A stretch of 64,000 bases of DNA from Asterias amurensis (GCF_032118995.1 NC_092666.1:6832501-6896500), one strand, 5' to 3'. Positions 33,881 to 43,374 are shown, counted from the first letter of the stretch. Made by a program: numbers and translations. Notes: a model not told the origin generated them from the letters alone.

Positions 33881-33966
33881 GGCCCGCCATCCAGGGGCCC
33901 GCCAGACACCCCCCCCCCCGGGTTAAACATCAGAGGAACAGCCTGAAACGCAGTTGAAATGACCAT
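31747..33966 (-). CDS. Non-LTR retrotransposon reverse transcriptase, N-terminally truncated
   Basis: A 739-codon frame. Codons 1 to about 31 derive from the flanking satellite; the genuine protein starts near RGSPGKLPRRVRETF. The polymerase motifs are in order: YGPDGISAQML (about 251), VVPVFKKGEKSNLINYRPVS (294-313), QHGFIPGRS (344-352), DFSRAFD with the first catalytic Asp (381-387), GVPQGSVLGPLLF (438-450) and YADD with the catalytic pair (468-471). A thumb-like C-terminal part follows, including DYCSPVW. It is a Jockey/CR1-superfamily-type enzyme by these motifs; clade not assigned. Without its endonuclease and 5' promoter it should be immobile by itself. It is sense with the host exon chain, within the intron between exons 4 and 5. 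Confidence 0.93.
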   Translation of the reverse strand: MVISTAFQAVPLMFNPGGGVSGGPLDGGPLIRGSPGKLPRRVRETFQYHKTDLVHFQTLLAAVPWGVIDYNDINDAWDTFSDFFLNCVKECVPVRKGSKRAKPWITEELHRLILEKQRLFKRARVSGTETAWKLFKLVRNKVRNLSKRAYSEFVTDLFKKRDNRKTFWSFVKSKRKSSQSTNSYFINGENISDPSRIANEFNSLFASFFSGSTDQDRVTSPTLEFPPLERFSITSTQVSSEIRNLSAHKAYGPDGISAQMLKLAAPAIVPVLTTFYNHTLASGCLPSAWKRANVVPVFKKGEKSNLINYRPVSLTPIICKLLEKILCRQILDHCQINGLVADRQHGFIPGRSCSTALVSASSRWLQSLDARVPAVDVISLDFSRAFDTISHDILVKKLQLCYNIKGAALDWIESFVTNRLQRVVYKGFTSDWLPVGSGVPQGSVLGPLLFVLYANDLQLQLSSNLVQYADDTFLFKNVTTDAPDSLLQKDLNTIVNWAKLNCLRSNADKCKSIRLTWRRMSKPEYNLGNSPLECVDSIKLLGCIFQSNLSWDLQVQAVTSKCNRLIGLIRLISGNCPSCVSLHLFKTLVQPILDYCSPVWWVHRKKHIISIESVQRRASRMILRQTYMEQPYQERLKTLGLMLLSDRRIFLNICFIVKLLMSTRYSFMNDLTNLSKVKSRHTELLTFHHLKPRTDAYKFSTIVRFPKMFSELTLDTRNVLILEGYKSFRMKLRGEFLVC

Positions 33967-34440
33967 AGAGAATTAGGACGATTAACACTATTCTTAATAC
34001 CAGTATTCAGCTGCCTGACAGAAGTTTTGCTGCATTGGGCCCGCCCGACACCCCCCCCCCCCCCTACTTAAGTAAACATCAGAGGAACCACCTCAAACAA
34101 AGTTGAAATGACCAATGACACTATTCCCCAAACCAGTATCAGCCGCCAGACAAGGTTTTTGCTGCATTGGGCCCGCCAGACTCCTCCTCTCCCAACCCCC
34201 AGGTTAAACATCGGAGGAGCCACATAAACCAAGTTGAAATGACCAATAACACCATTCCCTATACAAAGTTGGGGGGGGGGAGCAGAGCGTCTGCCAGGCC
34301 AAATGCAGCAAAACATTTGTCAGGCGGGTGACACTTTGTTTTTGGAAAAGTGTTTTTGGTCATTTCCACTCGTTTGCAGGTGGTTCCTCCGATATTATGT
34401 CAAAGGGGCGGAGGAGCGGGATGTCTGCAGGCCTAAGCGG
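33881..34440. repeat. ~120-bp C-rich satellite, second block (right part) with orientation flip
   Basis: Direct units continue to about 34,265 (AACACCATTCCCTATACAAAG). From the G-run at 34,269 units are reversed: AATGCAGCAAAACATTTGTC, GGTCATTTCCACTCG and GTGGTTCCTCCGAT. The array therefore contains an inversion or head-to-head junction. Confidence 0.88.
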
Positions 34441-34459
34441 TTTGTCTAGCAGTTCATAC

Positions 34460-34569
34460 ATGTGGATGTAAAGGGTTTTAAACCAGAAAGGGCTTTCAAC
34501 CTTTTTCAGTTGCTCAGATCTCATGGTGTTATCTCCTTTCATAAATTTTGAACAAAAGGTTGTATAAAC
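34460..34569 (-). CDS. Host gene exon 4 (candidate)
   Basis: 110-nt exon from 34,569 (after AAAACTCTAG) to a donor CAT|GTATGAAC at 34,459. It encodes VYTTFCSKFMKGDNTMRSEQ and LKKVESPFWFKTLYIH. It starts in phase 0 after exon 3 and ends with AT, which the first base of exon 5 completes to ATG. The donor lies at the edge of the reversed satellite block, so the 3' end of this exon could have been reshaped by repeat sequence. Confidence 0.5.
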
Positions 34570-34688
34570 CTAGAGTTTTCAAAGTAGCAGAGTATAGCTT
34601 TTGCTCTTTTCAGATTTCCAAAAATTAAATAAAAAATGACAAGGGTCGAAAGACAACTCATTTTGCCTTAAAGCATCATTGTACAAAC

Positions 34689-35240
34689 TTAAAGTCACCT
34701 GGAAGTACAATTTTTTTCTTTCAAACATAAGAGTATATAATTTTTTTAGTATTTGTTTGTCACGATATATATGTTAAAAAAATATATAAAGTTGTTTGGG
34801 GGGCTGACTCCGCCTACCCCTTTTGTGACGCCATTCGAGGCAGACTTTGCCTGCAATGCGTATAATAAACACACGTGCAAAGTACATGTACGTCCAAGTC
34901 GTGAGTTGGTACATTTCAAAAAGTGTTTTTCTGCATTCAGCAGCAATACACCTGGTCGGCATTGCCGGAAAAAAACATTTTTGTTTGTTTTTAAAAGTAC
35001 AAACTCACGACTTGGTCCGTACATTTTGCAATTGTGTTTACTCTACGCATTACAGGCAAAGTCTGCCTCGATTGACGTCACGAACAGCGCCTTCTCGGGT
35101 CGGGGTCTACTGTTAAATTTGTAAATAACATAAGAACTGATTTTTTAAAACCTTAGTTAACTGATTCACATTCCACTCATCAAAACACATTAGTGACAAA
35201 AGCTTTATTTTTAAAAAATACCACTTCCAGGTGACTTTAA
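34689..35240. mobile_element. Palindromic MITE family G
   Basis: It begins TTAAAGTCACCTGGAAGT and ends ACTTCCAGGTGACTTTAA. Inner arms include GGCAGACTTTGCCTG (34,840-34,854) against CAGGCAAAGTCTGCC (35,054-35,068) and CAAGTCGTGAGTT against AACTCACGACTTG. Length 552 bp; not coding. It lies in the intron between exons 3 and 4 of the host gene. Confidence 0.9.
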
Positions 35241-35330
35241 GAGCCCAATAAAACTTCTGCCCACAAATTAATCACAGAAGATGTTCAACTGCCTCACTGG
35301 CTGATGACCATTATGCAATACAAGACCTAC

Positions 35331-35492
35331 CATTGGAACTAGTTGTGGTATTGGCAGTCTGTTTTTCAGCTGAAGTGCCAGGCGGAACATGTCAGTACTG
35401 GGCAGGCCCGCCCACCGTCGCCCACCATGGCTACAACACTGATCATCACCAATGAAGGTAAGTATTACAGTTCCAACATCAAGAGTACTGTA
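35331..35492 (-). CDS. Host gene exon 3 (candidate)
   Basis: 162 nt = 54 codons, phase 0 at both ends. The acceptor TTTTTTGTTTACAG ends at 35,493; the donor is ATG|GTAGGT. It encodes YSTLDVGTVILTFIGDDQCC, then SHGGRRWAGLPSTDMFRLAL and QLKNRLPIPQLVPM. The balanced composition with a hydrophobic strand-like stretch looks like folded protein. On the other strand the same DNA shows an ATG in good Kozak context followed by a donor (see findings). Confidence 0.7.
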
Positions 35493-35556
35493 CTGTAAAC
35501 AAAAAAGGTGAAAGCAAATGAGAAAATTGGAAAGAAGTTGTTCAATCTTCACTTAC

Positions 35557-35685
35557 CTTCATCCATTGTTGAAATGAACGAGCTTTACCACTGATTGGTG
35601 ATGTCTTTACCTCTTCCACAGAATAGAAGAAGCAGGCGTGGGTAAACAAAGCACACATCACATATCCGTAGACAACGAAACAGGC
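35557..35685 (-). CDS. Host gene exon 2 with likely start codon (candidate)
   Basis: The acceptor follows a T-rich tract (TTTTTTTTTAATAATAATTG) and ends at GGCCTAG (35,686); the donor is AAG|GTAAGTGAAG at 35,556. The frame is open through the exon. The first ATG at 35,658 gives MCALFTHACFFYSVEEVKTS followed by PISGKARSFQQWMK. An in-frame TAG just upstream supports the exon boundary or 5' limit. The frame joins exon 3 in phase 0. I do not recognise the family. The six joined exons total about 186 codons. Confidence 0.65.
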
Positions 35686-36013
35686 CTAGGCCAGTGTCAA
35701 TTATTATTAAAAAAAAATTTATAGGTAATACAGCATGTACACAAAACAATGAGATCAACTGGATTATTATTAGGCCCAAAGAGAAGAAACACAGCACTAG
35801 TAACCTTAATAATCAACCACTTGATGATTGGGTACTCCGGAACTTCTGTAACTACGGTAAAACACTACCATATCGTAACTGGTAAATAACAAACTTTCCC
35901 ATGCACGCAGCAAACCATCAATGATTGATCATCACACTGATCACGAGCCCCATACTTAAAAAATACCAATATCCCATCTTTAGAGATAACAAAAGAAGAA
36001 AAGTCCTACTCAC

Positions 36014-36100
36014 TTCTATACTGCACGCACGGGCGAGAATTAACTGGTTGATGGATGAAGAATAATCTGTAATTTTTAAGGCGATTTCGTGAAATTATTG
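36014..36100 (-). other. Possible 5' untranslated first exon of host gene
   Basis: GAA|GTGAGTAG is a good donor at 36,013 on the minus strand, about 330 bp upstream of the exon 2 acceptor. The preceding CTCGCCCGTGCGTGCAG is GC-richer than its surroundings. No ATG in frame is evident. The transcription start is not located. Confidence 0.3.
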
Positions 36101-36370
36101 GAGAACATTGGTGAAGAACAATTGGCGATATAATTTGAATCATAATGAAATTAGCCTGTCAATAGAGGGCGCTATCAAAGTTCAATTTGTATGACTTTTT
36201 CCAATATTTTTGTGCAGAAATCCAGCCTTCTATTTATTTGGTCGTTATCATACAGCATTTTTCATAATATGAGCAGTGGAATGTATTGCCTGCCAGGAAA
36301 TAGACTGGAACGTAGGCCTAATTTCATTATGCCTGGAAGCACAAACACTTGCTAAGCACAGAAAAATAGC

Positions 36371-36756
36371 TTAAAGGCAGTGGACACTATTGGTAATTAC
36401 TCAAAATAATTATTAGCATAAAACCTTACTTGGTAATGAGTAATGGGGAGAGGTTCGTAGTATAAAAGATTGTGAGAAACGGCTCCCTCTGAAGTGGGTA
36501 GTTTTCGAGAAAGAAGTAATTTTCCACGAATTTGATTTCGAGACCTCAAGTTTAGAATTTGAGGTCCCGAAATCAAGCATCTGAAAGCACACAATTTTGC
36601 GTGACAAGGGTGTTTTTTTCTTTCATAGTTATCTCGCAACTCCGACGACCAATCGAGCCCAAATTTTCACAGGTTTGTTATTATATGCATATTATGTTGA
36701 GATACAGCAAGTGGGAAGACTGGTCTTTGACAATTACCAATAGTGTCCAATGGCTT
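36371..36756. mobile_element. MITE family A, full length
   Basis: Starts TTAAAGGCAGTGGACACTAT and ends AATAGTGTCCAATGGCTTC. It is inserted at the left edge of the ~230-bp repeat region. Confidence 0.93.
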
Positions 36757-37940
36757 CTGGCGACCCCAAAATTTAATGTAAGAAGCGTCACTGCGGTAAT
36801 GCTTCTCAGATTGTGTTTCTATAGGAACTATTCTTCCCATTATGACAATGAAACTCTGAAAAACCAGTGGAAAAAAATCTAAGTGGTAAGAAGTACGACA
36901 GCTTTGGATAGTACAATGCATCGTTTAAGAAGTACATTTACGTCCGGGTATGGAAAACGGGGTACCACTTTTTATTCCCTCCCCTCCCCCCCCCAAATTG
37001 AATATAAAAGCATTACCGCAGTAACGCTTCTCGGATTGTATCTCTATTGTATCCTAATTTGACTAAATTGTTTCCAGTTGGACCATATTGAACTCTGGAA
37101 TGCCATAAAACTTTATACATGCGGTGAGGAGTAGGGCCTATAGTTGGATAGTAGGCCCTACAGTGCAAGTTTTAGATAAAAAAATTATACTTCGCTTCCT
37201 GTTACAAACGCTTGACCCCCCCCCCCTCCCCGATCATAACACGCATTACCGCGGTAATGCTTCTCAGATTATATTCCTATTGGGATTATCCTTCCTATTT
37301 TTATTCTCCCAAATAATTAAAATGAGAAGCGTTAAAGGGAAGGTACACGTTTGGTAATTACTCAAAACAATTAACTTAAAAACTGACTTGGTAACGAGCA
37401 TTGGAGAGCGGTTGTTCATGGTATAAACATTCTGGGAAACGACTCCCTCCGAAGTAACGTAATTTTTGAGAAAGGGGTTATTTCTAACTAAAATATTAAA
37501 AGACTTCTAGCTAGAAGTATTTTATTCCTAGCTGCAAGCACACCAAATGTTTTCTCGCAACTTCGATGGCCAATTGAGCCCAAATTATGACAGGCTTGTT
37601 ATTTTATGCTTATGATGGGATACACCAAGTGAGAATACTGGTCTTTGACAATTACCAAACGTGTACAGTGCCTTTATTGCCTCCCAGATTGTATTCCTAT
37701 AGATAATATTCAACTTTCAAATAATGGGTCAGTAAAAACTTATAACTGCGGTGAAGCTTAGTAAACAGCTTTAGATAATCGCATTTTGAGAAACATTTCA
37801 TCTTTTTTGTACATTATGGGGATGAAAAAGGTGTAACAATTTTGAACCCCTCTCACAAATTGAACATAAGAATCGTTACAGCGGTAATGCTTTCCAGCTT
37901 GTATTCCTATATAAAGGGAAAATTCTTTCCATGTTGACAC
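36757..37940. repeat. ~230-bp diverged tandem repeats with ACCGCGGT core
   Basis: Repeats of the string around GGTAATGCTTCTCAGATTGT occur near 36,794, 37,018, 37,252, 37,683 and 37,882. The 37,242 unit has a perfect palindrome GCATTACCGCGGTAATGC. C-runs precede several units. A MITE interrupts the array at 37,332-37,677. Confidence 0.82.
37332..37677. mobile_element. MITE family A, GGTACACG variant
   Basis: Starts TTAAAGGGAAGGTACACGTT and ends AACGTGTACAGTGCCTTTAT. It lacks the strong central palindrome. Confidence 0.88.
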
Positions 37941-38888
37941 AAATAACACAGGTTTTTAAAAACGCAATCACTTTTTGAAATGTTTTGTTGCAGATTAATT
38001 CTATGTTTGAAGTTCTGGCATAAAGAATCGTTAACCAACGGTCTTTAAAACAAACACTTCTCAAAACAGATGTTTTACTGTGTACTATCTCTTTAATAAA
38101 ACTTCCACCGTGCAAAGTTTCAAATCATATCAAAGGAAATTACTGACTGGGCAAATTGTAAATGATTTTGGGGTGAACAAAGACAAATTCACTGGAGTGG
38201 GATACAAACCAAATAACTTAAGGTTTTTCCGGATTTTTTATAGGTTAACAAATCATAATTCACACAGGCCCCTTTTCCTTTGACATTTTGACAAAACAAT
38301 GCACGGTTGTTTTACAGGGCAGGGGTATTTCTACTATTTTTTACAATGATCAGTCTACATCACACAGTTGTTTCCTGTTTCACATGACCAATGCATTTAT
38401 TTTACTCAAAAGCCATACTTGTACACTGAATGTTAAGCTCTATTTTTCTCTGCCTCAATAAACAGCTTTGTTTATTGGTTATCCTTTACAAAACCAATTG
38501 TTTGTACTTGATTTTATGAAGATAAATGTAAGTTTGAATGAATAAAAACCTGGCAACACAAATTGAACATTTTAAAACTTACTATAGCTTAGACCTAATG
38601 GCAAAAGAAAACACTTCAAAGTAAAGTGATTGATAATTATGTTAATGAGCATTACCAGCAATGACATACGGATACTAAAAATAACATAATGCCAGGGAGC
38701 TGATACACAGTCGAGTTATGATAATGCATTAAAGTTAATAAACTGCAAACTAAGAAAGCTTAGACGGAAGTTTTACTGAAAATTCATGAAATTTATAAAA
38801 ATCCATTCATAAATACCCAAGACAGTTTCGCTACTCCTATTGGTTGAGAGCGCTACACCTGAGGTGTTTAAATGGTTGAGAATGACCA
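37941..38888. other. AT-rich interval, no gene or repeat recognised
   Basis: Only short, unremarkable open frames. It ends where family C begins. Confidence 0.5.
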
Positions 38889-40203
38889 GGGCCCAATTTT
38901 ATGGCTCTGCTTACCGCCGAATTCCGCGCTTACCATCACGATTCCCCGCTTACGTGCAAGCGCCAAATTTCTGAGGTAGGCTTTTAAGCGTAGAATGCCT
39001 AGAAGCGTGGAGTAGGCTTGCGCAAAAGCCAAAATTCGTCGCAAGCCCGTGAAATACACTTGCCATATACACAGAATTCACTGCTTCCGTAAGCGCTGAT
39101 TCTTTGCTTACGGCAAGCAGAGCCATGATATTGGGCCCAGCTGGAGCTGTTTATAACCAGCTTTCTGTGCTAGCCTTTTAAGCAGAGAATGCATAGAAAC
39201 GTGGAGTTACCATCACGATTCCCCGCTTACGTGCAAGCGCCAAATTTCTGAGGTAGGCTTTTAAGCGTAGAATGCTTAGAAACGTGGAGTAGGCATGCGC
39301 AAAAGCCAAAATACGCCGCTAACTTGTGAAATACGCTTGCCGTATACACAGAATTCCCTGCTTCCGTAAGCGCTGATTCTCTGCTTATCGTAAGCAGTGC
39401 CATGAAATTGGGCCCAGCTGGAGCTGTTTATAACCGGCTTTATGTGCTAGCCTTTAAAGCGTAGAATGCCTAGAAACATGGAGTAGGCACGCACAAAAGC
39501 CAAAATTTGCCGCTAACCCGTGAAATATGCTTGCTGTATACACAGAATTCCCTGCTTCCGTAAGCGCTGATTCTCTGCTTATCGTAAGCAGTGCCATGAA
39601 ATTGGGCCCAGCTGGAGCTGTTTATAACCGGCTTTATGTGCTAGCCTTTAAAGCGTAGAATGCCTAGAAGCATGGAGTAGGCACGCACAAAAGCCAAAAT
39701 TTGCCGCTAACCCGTGAAATATGCTTGCTGTATACACAGAATTCCCTGCTTCGGAGAGCGCTGATTCTCTGCTTACTGTAAGCAGTGCCATGAAATTGGG
39801 CCCAGCTGGAGCTGTTTATAACCGGTTTTATGTGCTAGCCTTTCAAGCGTAGAATGCCTAGAAACGTCATGCGCAAAAGCCAAAATTCGCCGCTAACCAG
39901 TGAAATACGCTTGCCGTATACACAGAATTCCCTGCTACCGTAAGCGCTGATTCTCTGCCTACCGTAAGCAGTGCCATGAAATTGGGCCCAGCTGTCGCCG
40001 TTTATAACCGGATTTCATTGCTAGCCTTTTAAGCGCAGAATGCCTAGAAATGTGGAGTAGGCACGCGCAAAAGCCAAAATTTTCCGCTAACCTGTGAAGT
40101 ACGCTTGCCGTATACACAGAATTCCCTGCTTCGGTAAGCACTGATTCTCTGCTTACTGTAAGCAGAGCCATGAAATTGGGCCCAGCTGGAGCTGTTTATA
40201 ACC
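38889..40203. repeat. MITE family C and its tandem expansion
   Basis: 38,889-39,138 is a complete palindromic element, GGGCCCAATTTTATGGCTCT to GAGCCATGATATTGGGCCC. It is followed by about five more units of ~190 bp. The marker GGGCCCAGCTG begins at 39,133, 39,412, 39,606, 39,798, 39,985 and 40,178. Long frames here are by-products of repetition. Confidence 0.92.
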
Positions 40204-40873
40204 GGCTGGCTTCCGCGTGTCAGGCTTGCACGTACGCCAATATACTCATGCCAAACACGCAATTCATAGCTTTTAGTAACAGGGCGTAATGTAAGTGCGC
40301 ACACATATCTATTTCTAAGCGCGCTTTTTAACAAAAGGGCGTTACTATTAATGGGAATAAAAGAGTAGTGACTTGTTCTTAAACGTATGTTGCCGTGCAA
40401 TAAAGGCCCTCGCCATCTGCTCGGGCCTTTATCACCTGGCAATGACCCTGCTGGTTTTAAAAGGCCAATAAAGAACTCGTCGCTTCCCTTTTGTTCCCCT
40501 ATCAAACGTCCATCAATTGAACAGATAAACAGTTCTTGAACTTGGTTCATGATCTGCTCTAATGAACATGTTATGAACTGTTTTAGGCATGGTCATTGAC
40601 TGATCATGAACATTCTTGAAAATTCATCGAGCCTGATGGGGTTACTGGTTAAATGCATAGAGCTATATATACATACGTATATACAGCTGTATTGTTTGAT
40701 GACAATTAGTTAACAACAGGGTGGACCACGTGAAGGTTGTCATCTCCCACCCCACAAAAGGGATCGTAATAAATTTGAGTGTGTAACCACTACAACAATT
40801 GCTTATTTGTAATGTTACCCCTCTCTGAAAATTATTTATCACTATTATTTTATATTATTATTATAATATAAAA
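40204..40873. other. Interval between arrays, no gene seen
   Basis: A minus-strand frame (40,550-40,044) runs from here into the family C array and is not convincing. A diffuse set of ATGAAC/GTTCAT motifs lies near 40,530-40,630. Confidence 0.5.
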
Positions 40874-41780
40874 TCTTGTTAATGAGTACTCTATTCAGCT
40901 AAGACAATGCCATGACCTTTGTAATTATTAATTCTTGTTAATGAGTACTCTATACAGCTAAGACAATGTCATTCCCTTTGTAATTAATTAACCTCGTTAA
41001 TGAGTACTCTATGACATTGTCATTCCCTTTGTAATTAAATAACCTCGTTAATGAGTACCCTATGACATTGTCAATACCTTTGTAATTAAATCATCTCATT
41101 GGTGAGTACTCTATGACATTGCCATTCCCTTTGTAATTAATTAACCTCGTTAATGAGTTCTCTATGACATTGTCATCACCTTTGTAATTAATATAACCTC
41201 GTTAATGAGTACTCTATGACATTGTCAATACCTTTGTAGTTAAATCATCTCATTGGTGAGTACTCTATGACATTGCCGTTCCCTTTGTAATTATTTAACC
41301 TCGTTAATGAGTTCTCTATGACATTGTCATCACCTTTGTAATTATATAACCTCGTTAATGAGTACTCTATGACATTGTCATTCCCTTTGTAATTAATTAA
41401 CCTTGTTAATGAGTATTCTATGACATTGTCATCACCTTTGTTATTAATTTACCTCGTTAATGAGTACCCTATGACATTGTCAATACCTTTGTAATTAAAT
41501 CACCTCTTTAATGAGTACTATATGACATTGTCATGACCTTTGTAATTAAATAACCTCGTTAATGAGTACTCTGTGACATTGTCATTCCCTTTGTAATTAA
41601 TTAACCTCGTTAATGAGTACTCTATGACATTGTCATAACCTTTGTAATTAAATAACCTCGTTAATGAGTACTCTATGACATTGTCATTCCCTTTGTAATT
41701 AAATAACCTTGTTAATGAGTACCCTATGACATTGTCATGACCCTTGTACTTAAATAAACTCGTTTAATGAGTACTCTTAA
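40874..41780. repeat. 51-bp tandem repeat array with 3-unit periodicity
   Basis: About 17 units of CCTTTGTAATTAAATAACC, TCGTTAATGAGTACTC, TATGACATTGTCAT. The unit length is 51 bp (GACATT at 41,575, 41,626 and 41,677). A three-unit block with TCATCTCATTGGTGAGTACT recurs about 155 bp apart (41,090 and 41,246). Confidence 0.95.
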
Positions 41781-42141
41781 CCAACCTCCATTTTCACACG
41801 ACACAATGGCATGACCTTTCACATTAAAAGCTTTATTCAGAGTTACCAACAACAAAGTATGGTGGCCACCATGTAAGCTACCCCAGAACAAATACCATGT
41901 AAACAATTAGACTTATAAATAATTGATAGACAGAATGACACATTACAAAAGTTACATTTTATATTTGATTCATTATTCAAATTAAGTAGTAACAATACAA
42001 AACTTAATGTCTCATAAACACTTAAACAAACTCATTAAAACAAATTCTCTTTTTATTTGTTATGAATTTACTACAAATAAAATTATGTTGTTTCGTATTT
42101 TGTAATTAGCAAACTGCATTACAAATTAACTTAACTTGTTT

Positions 42142-42363
42142 CATGGTTGTAATGCGGTACTTCATTACGCACATGAAGCTTTTACATACTTGCAATAAGG
42201 TACTTTATTGCAAGCATGTTATAATTACATGATTGTAATGAAGTACCTCATTACAAACATGCAATTTTTGTATGTGAATACATGAACTTGTATAGTACCT
42301 TGATACAAGTTTATTATGTATTCTGTCTACATACTTGTAATGAAGTACCTCATTTCAAGTATG
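42142..42363. repeat. Array of five GTAC-centred near-palindromes
   Basis: Units at 42,142-42,175, 42,185-42,218, 42,228-42,261, 42,281-42,312 and 42,330-42,363. Four are 34 bp with a CAT(G/A) edge, a central GTAC and a closing CATG or TATG; the fourth is less regular. Example core: TTGCAATAAGGTACTTTATTGCAA. Arms differ between units but each is self-complementary. Confidence 0.85.
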
Positions 42364-42477
42364 TTGACAATATTTCTAAAAGCACATAATACTTCCAAGA
42401 ATGAATTAAACAGGCCAACGAAATGTGAAATCTTCACAAATCTTTTTTTTTTATTGTAAGTGACATAATATCTAGCC

Positions 42478-42640
42478 TATGTGGCTCCATACTGCAGAAG
42501 GAAGGCTTCTTCATCACCATTCCACCTTGATCTTTCTTGTGCTTGTTGCTTGATGTCATCCATCTAACGCCAACTTGGTCTGTCTCTTCGTCTCATTCGT
42601 GTACTTGGGTTCCATTCTGTTGACAATGTGTTCATCTGTT
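42478..42640 (-). pseudogene. C-terminal tail of a non-LTR reverse transcriptase
   Basis: Minus-strand reading: TEWNPSTRMRRRDRPSWR, a stop, then MDDIKQQAQERSRWNGDEEA and FLLQYGAT. The pattern of a basic RGRP-like stretch, W.DDIK, DR..W and EEAF.LQ is the usual end of RTE-type polymerase proteins. Only the tail is present, with an internal stop. Confidence 0.55.
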
Positions 42641-43374
42641 GTCATGACGCCTTAGATGAGGTGGTGATGATGATGTTGTATGCTATGCTGACTTTAAATG
42701 GTACTGCATAAGGTGGCTCAGCATCTTGATGTGTCCAACTCAAAGTTGTTCGACTGCGTTAGTCCTGTAATATGATCAAAAACCGAAAAATAAACCAGTT
42801 AGATTGCGACTTGGATTTAAAGATCGAAGATTTGTGCATAATAGTAACAATAATGGCTTTTTATAAAGCATGCATATCCCTCACTCAGTGACGCTCCTGG
42901 CCCTTTAACAGTATTCGTGCAAGGTAAATGGGACTAACTTTAATTATGAGACCCAAGAAATGTCAATTTTATGCACTTTAATTGACTTCTAAACTTGAAA
43001 GTCAAGCTTAACTTAAAAGACATCTTACCTTCATATTCCATTTGGGACCCTGGTATGTAGCTGCCTCAAGCCATGATGTATCTCTCTCTCTCTGTACTGT
43101 GCTGTCACATCTTCATGGTCCAGGTTGACGGGATGGCTGGAAAGCAGTCGTCACAATCATCTGAAAGAAAATTACAATGTACTACATAAGTACAAACCAT
43201 ATAAAGACATAGATCATCAGGGGCAAATTTCATAGAGATGCTTATAGGCACAAAAAGGATCCAAGCATAAAATAATAGAGAACTGTTTTATTTCTGCCTA
43301 AACAGCTCTATAAAATGGGTCCCAGATGATCATCACAGGACTACTGCTTAAAAAAATGCTTAAACTGACTTTTA
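42641..43374. other. Interval without gene
   Basis: No coding frame or structured repeat is recognised. A TCTCTCTCTCTC run lies at 43,081-43,092. The stretch ends at the higher-order repeat. Confidence 0.45.

Noticed and set aside
33880-33966. N-terminal 31 codons of the 739-codon reverse transcriptase frame
   Set aside because: They translate the flanking C-rich satellite, not the element.
39959-40171. Open frame in family C repeat
   Set aside because: Equivalent pieces occur in every unit of the array, so it is repeat-derived.
40044-40550. 168-codon minus-strand frame
   Set aside because: It starts in plain sequence and runs into the family C tandem units; no domain is visible.
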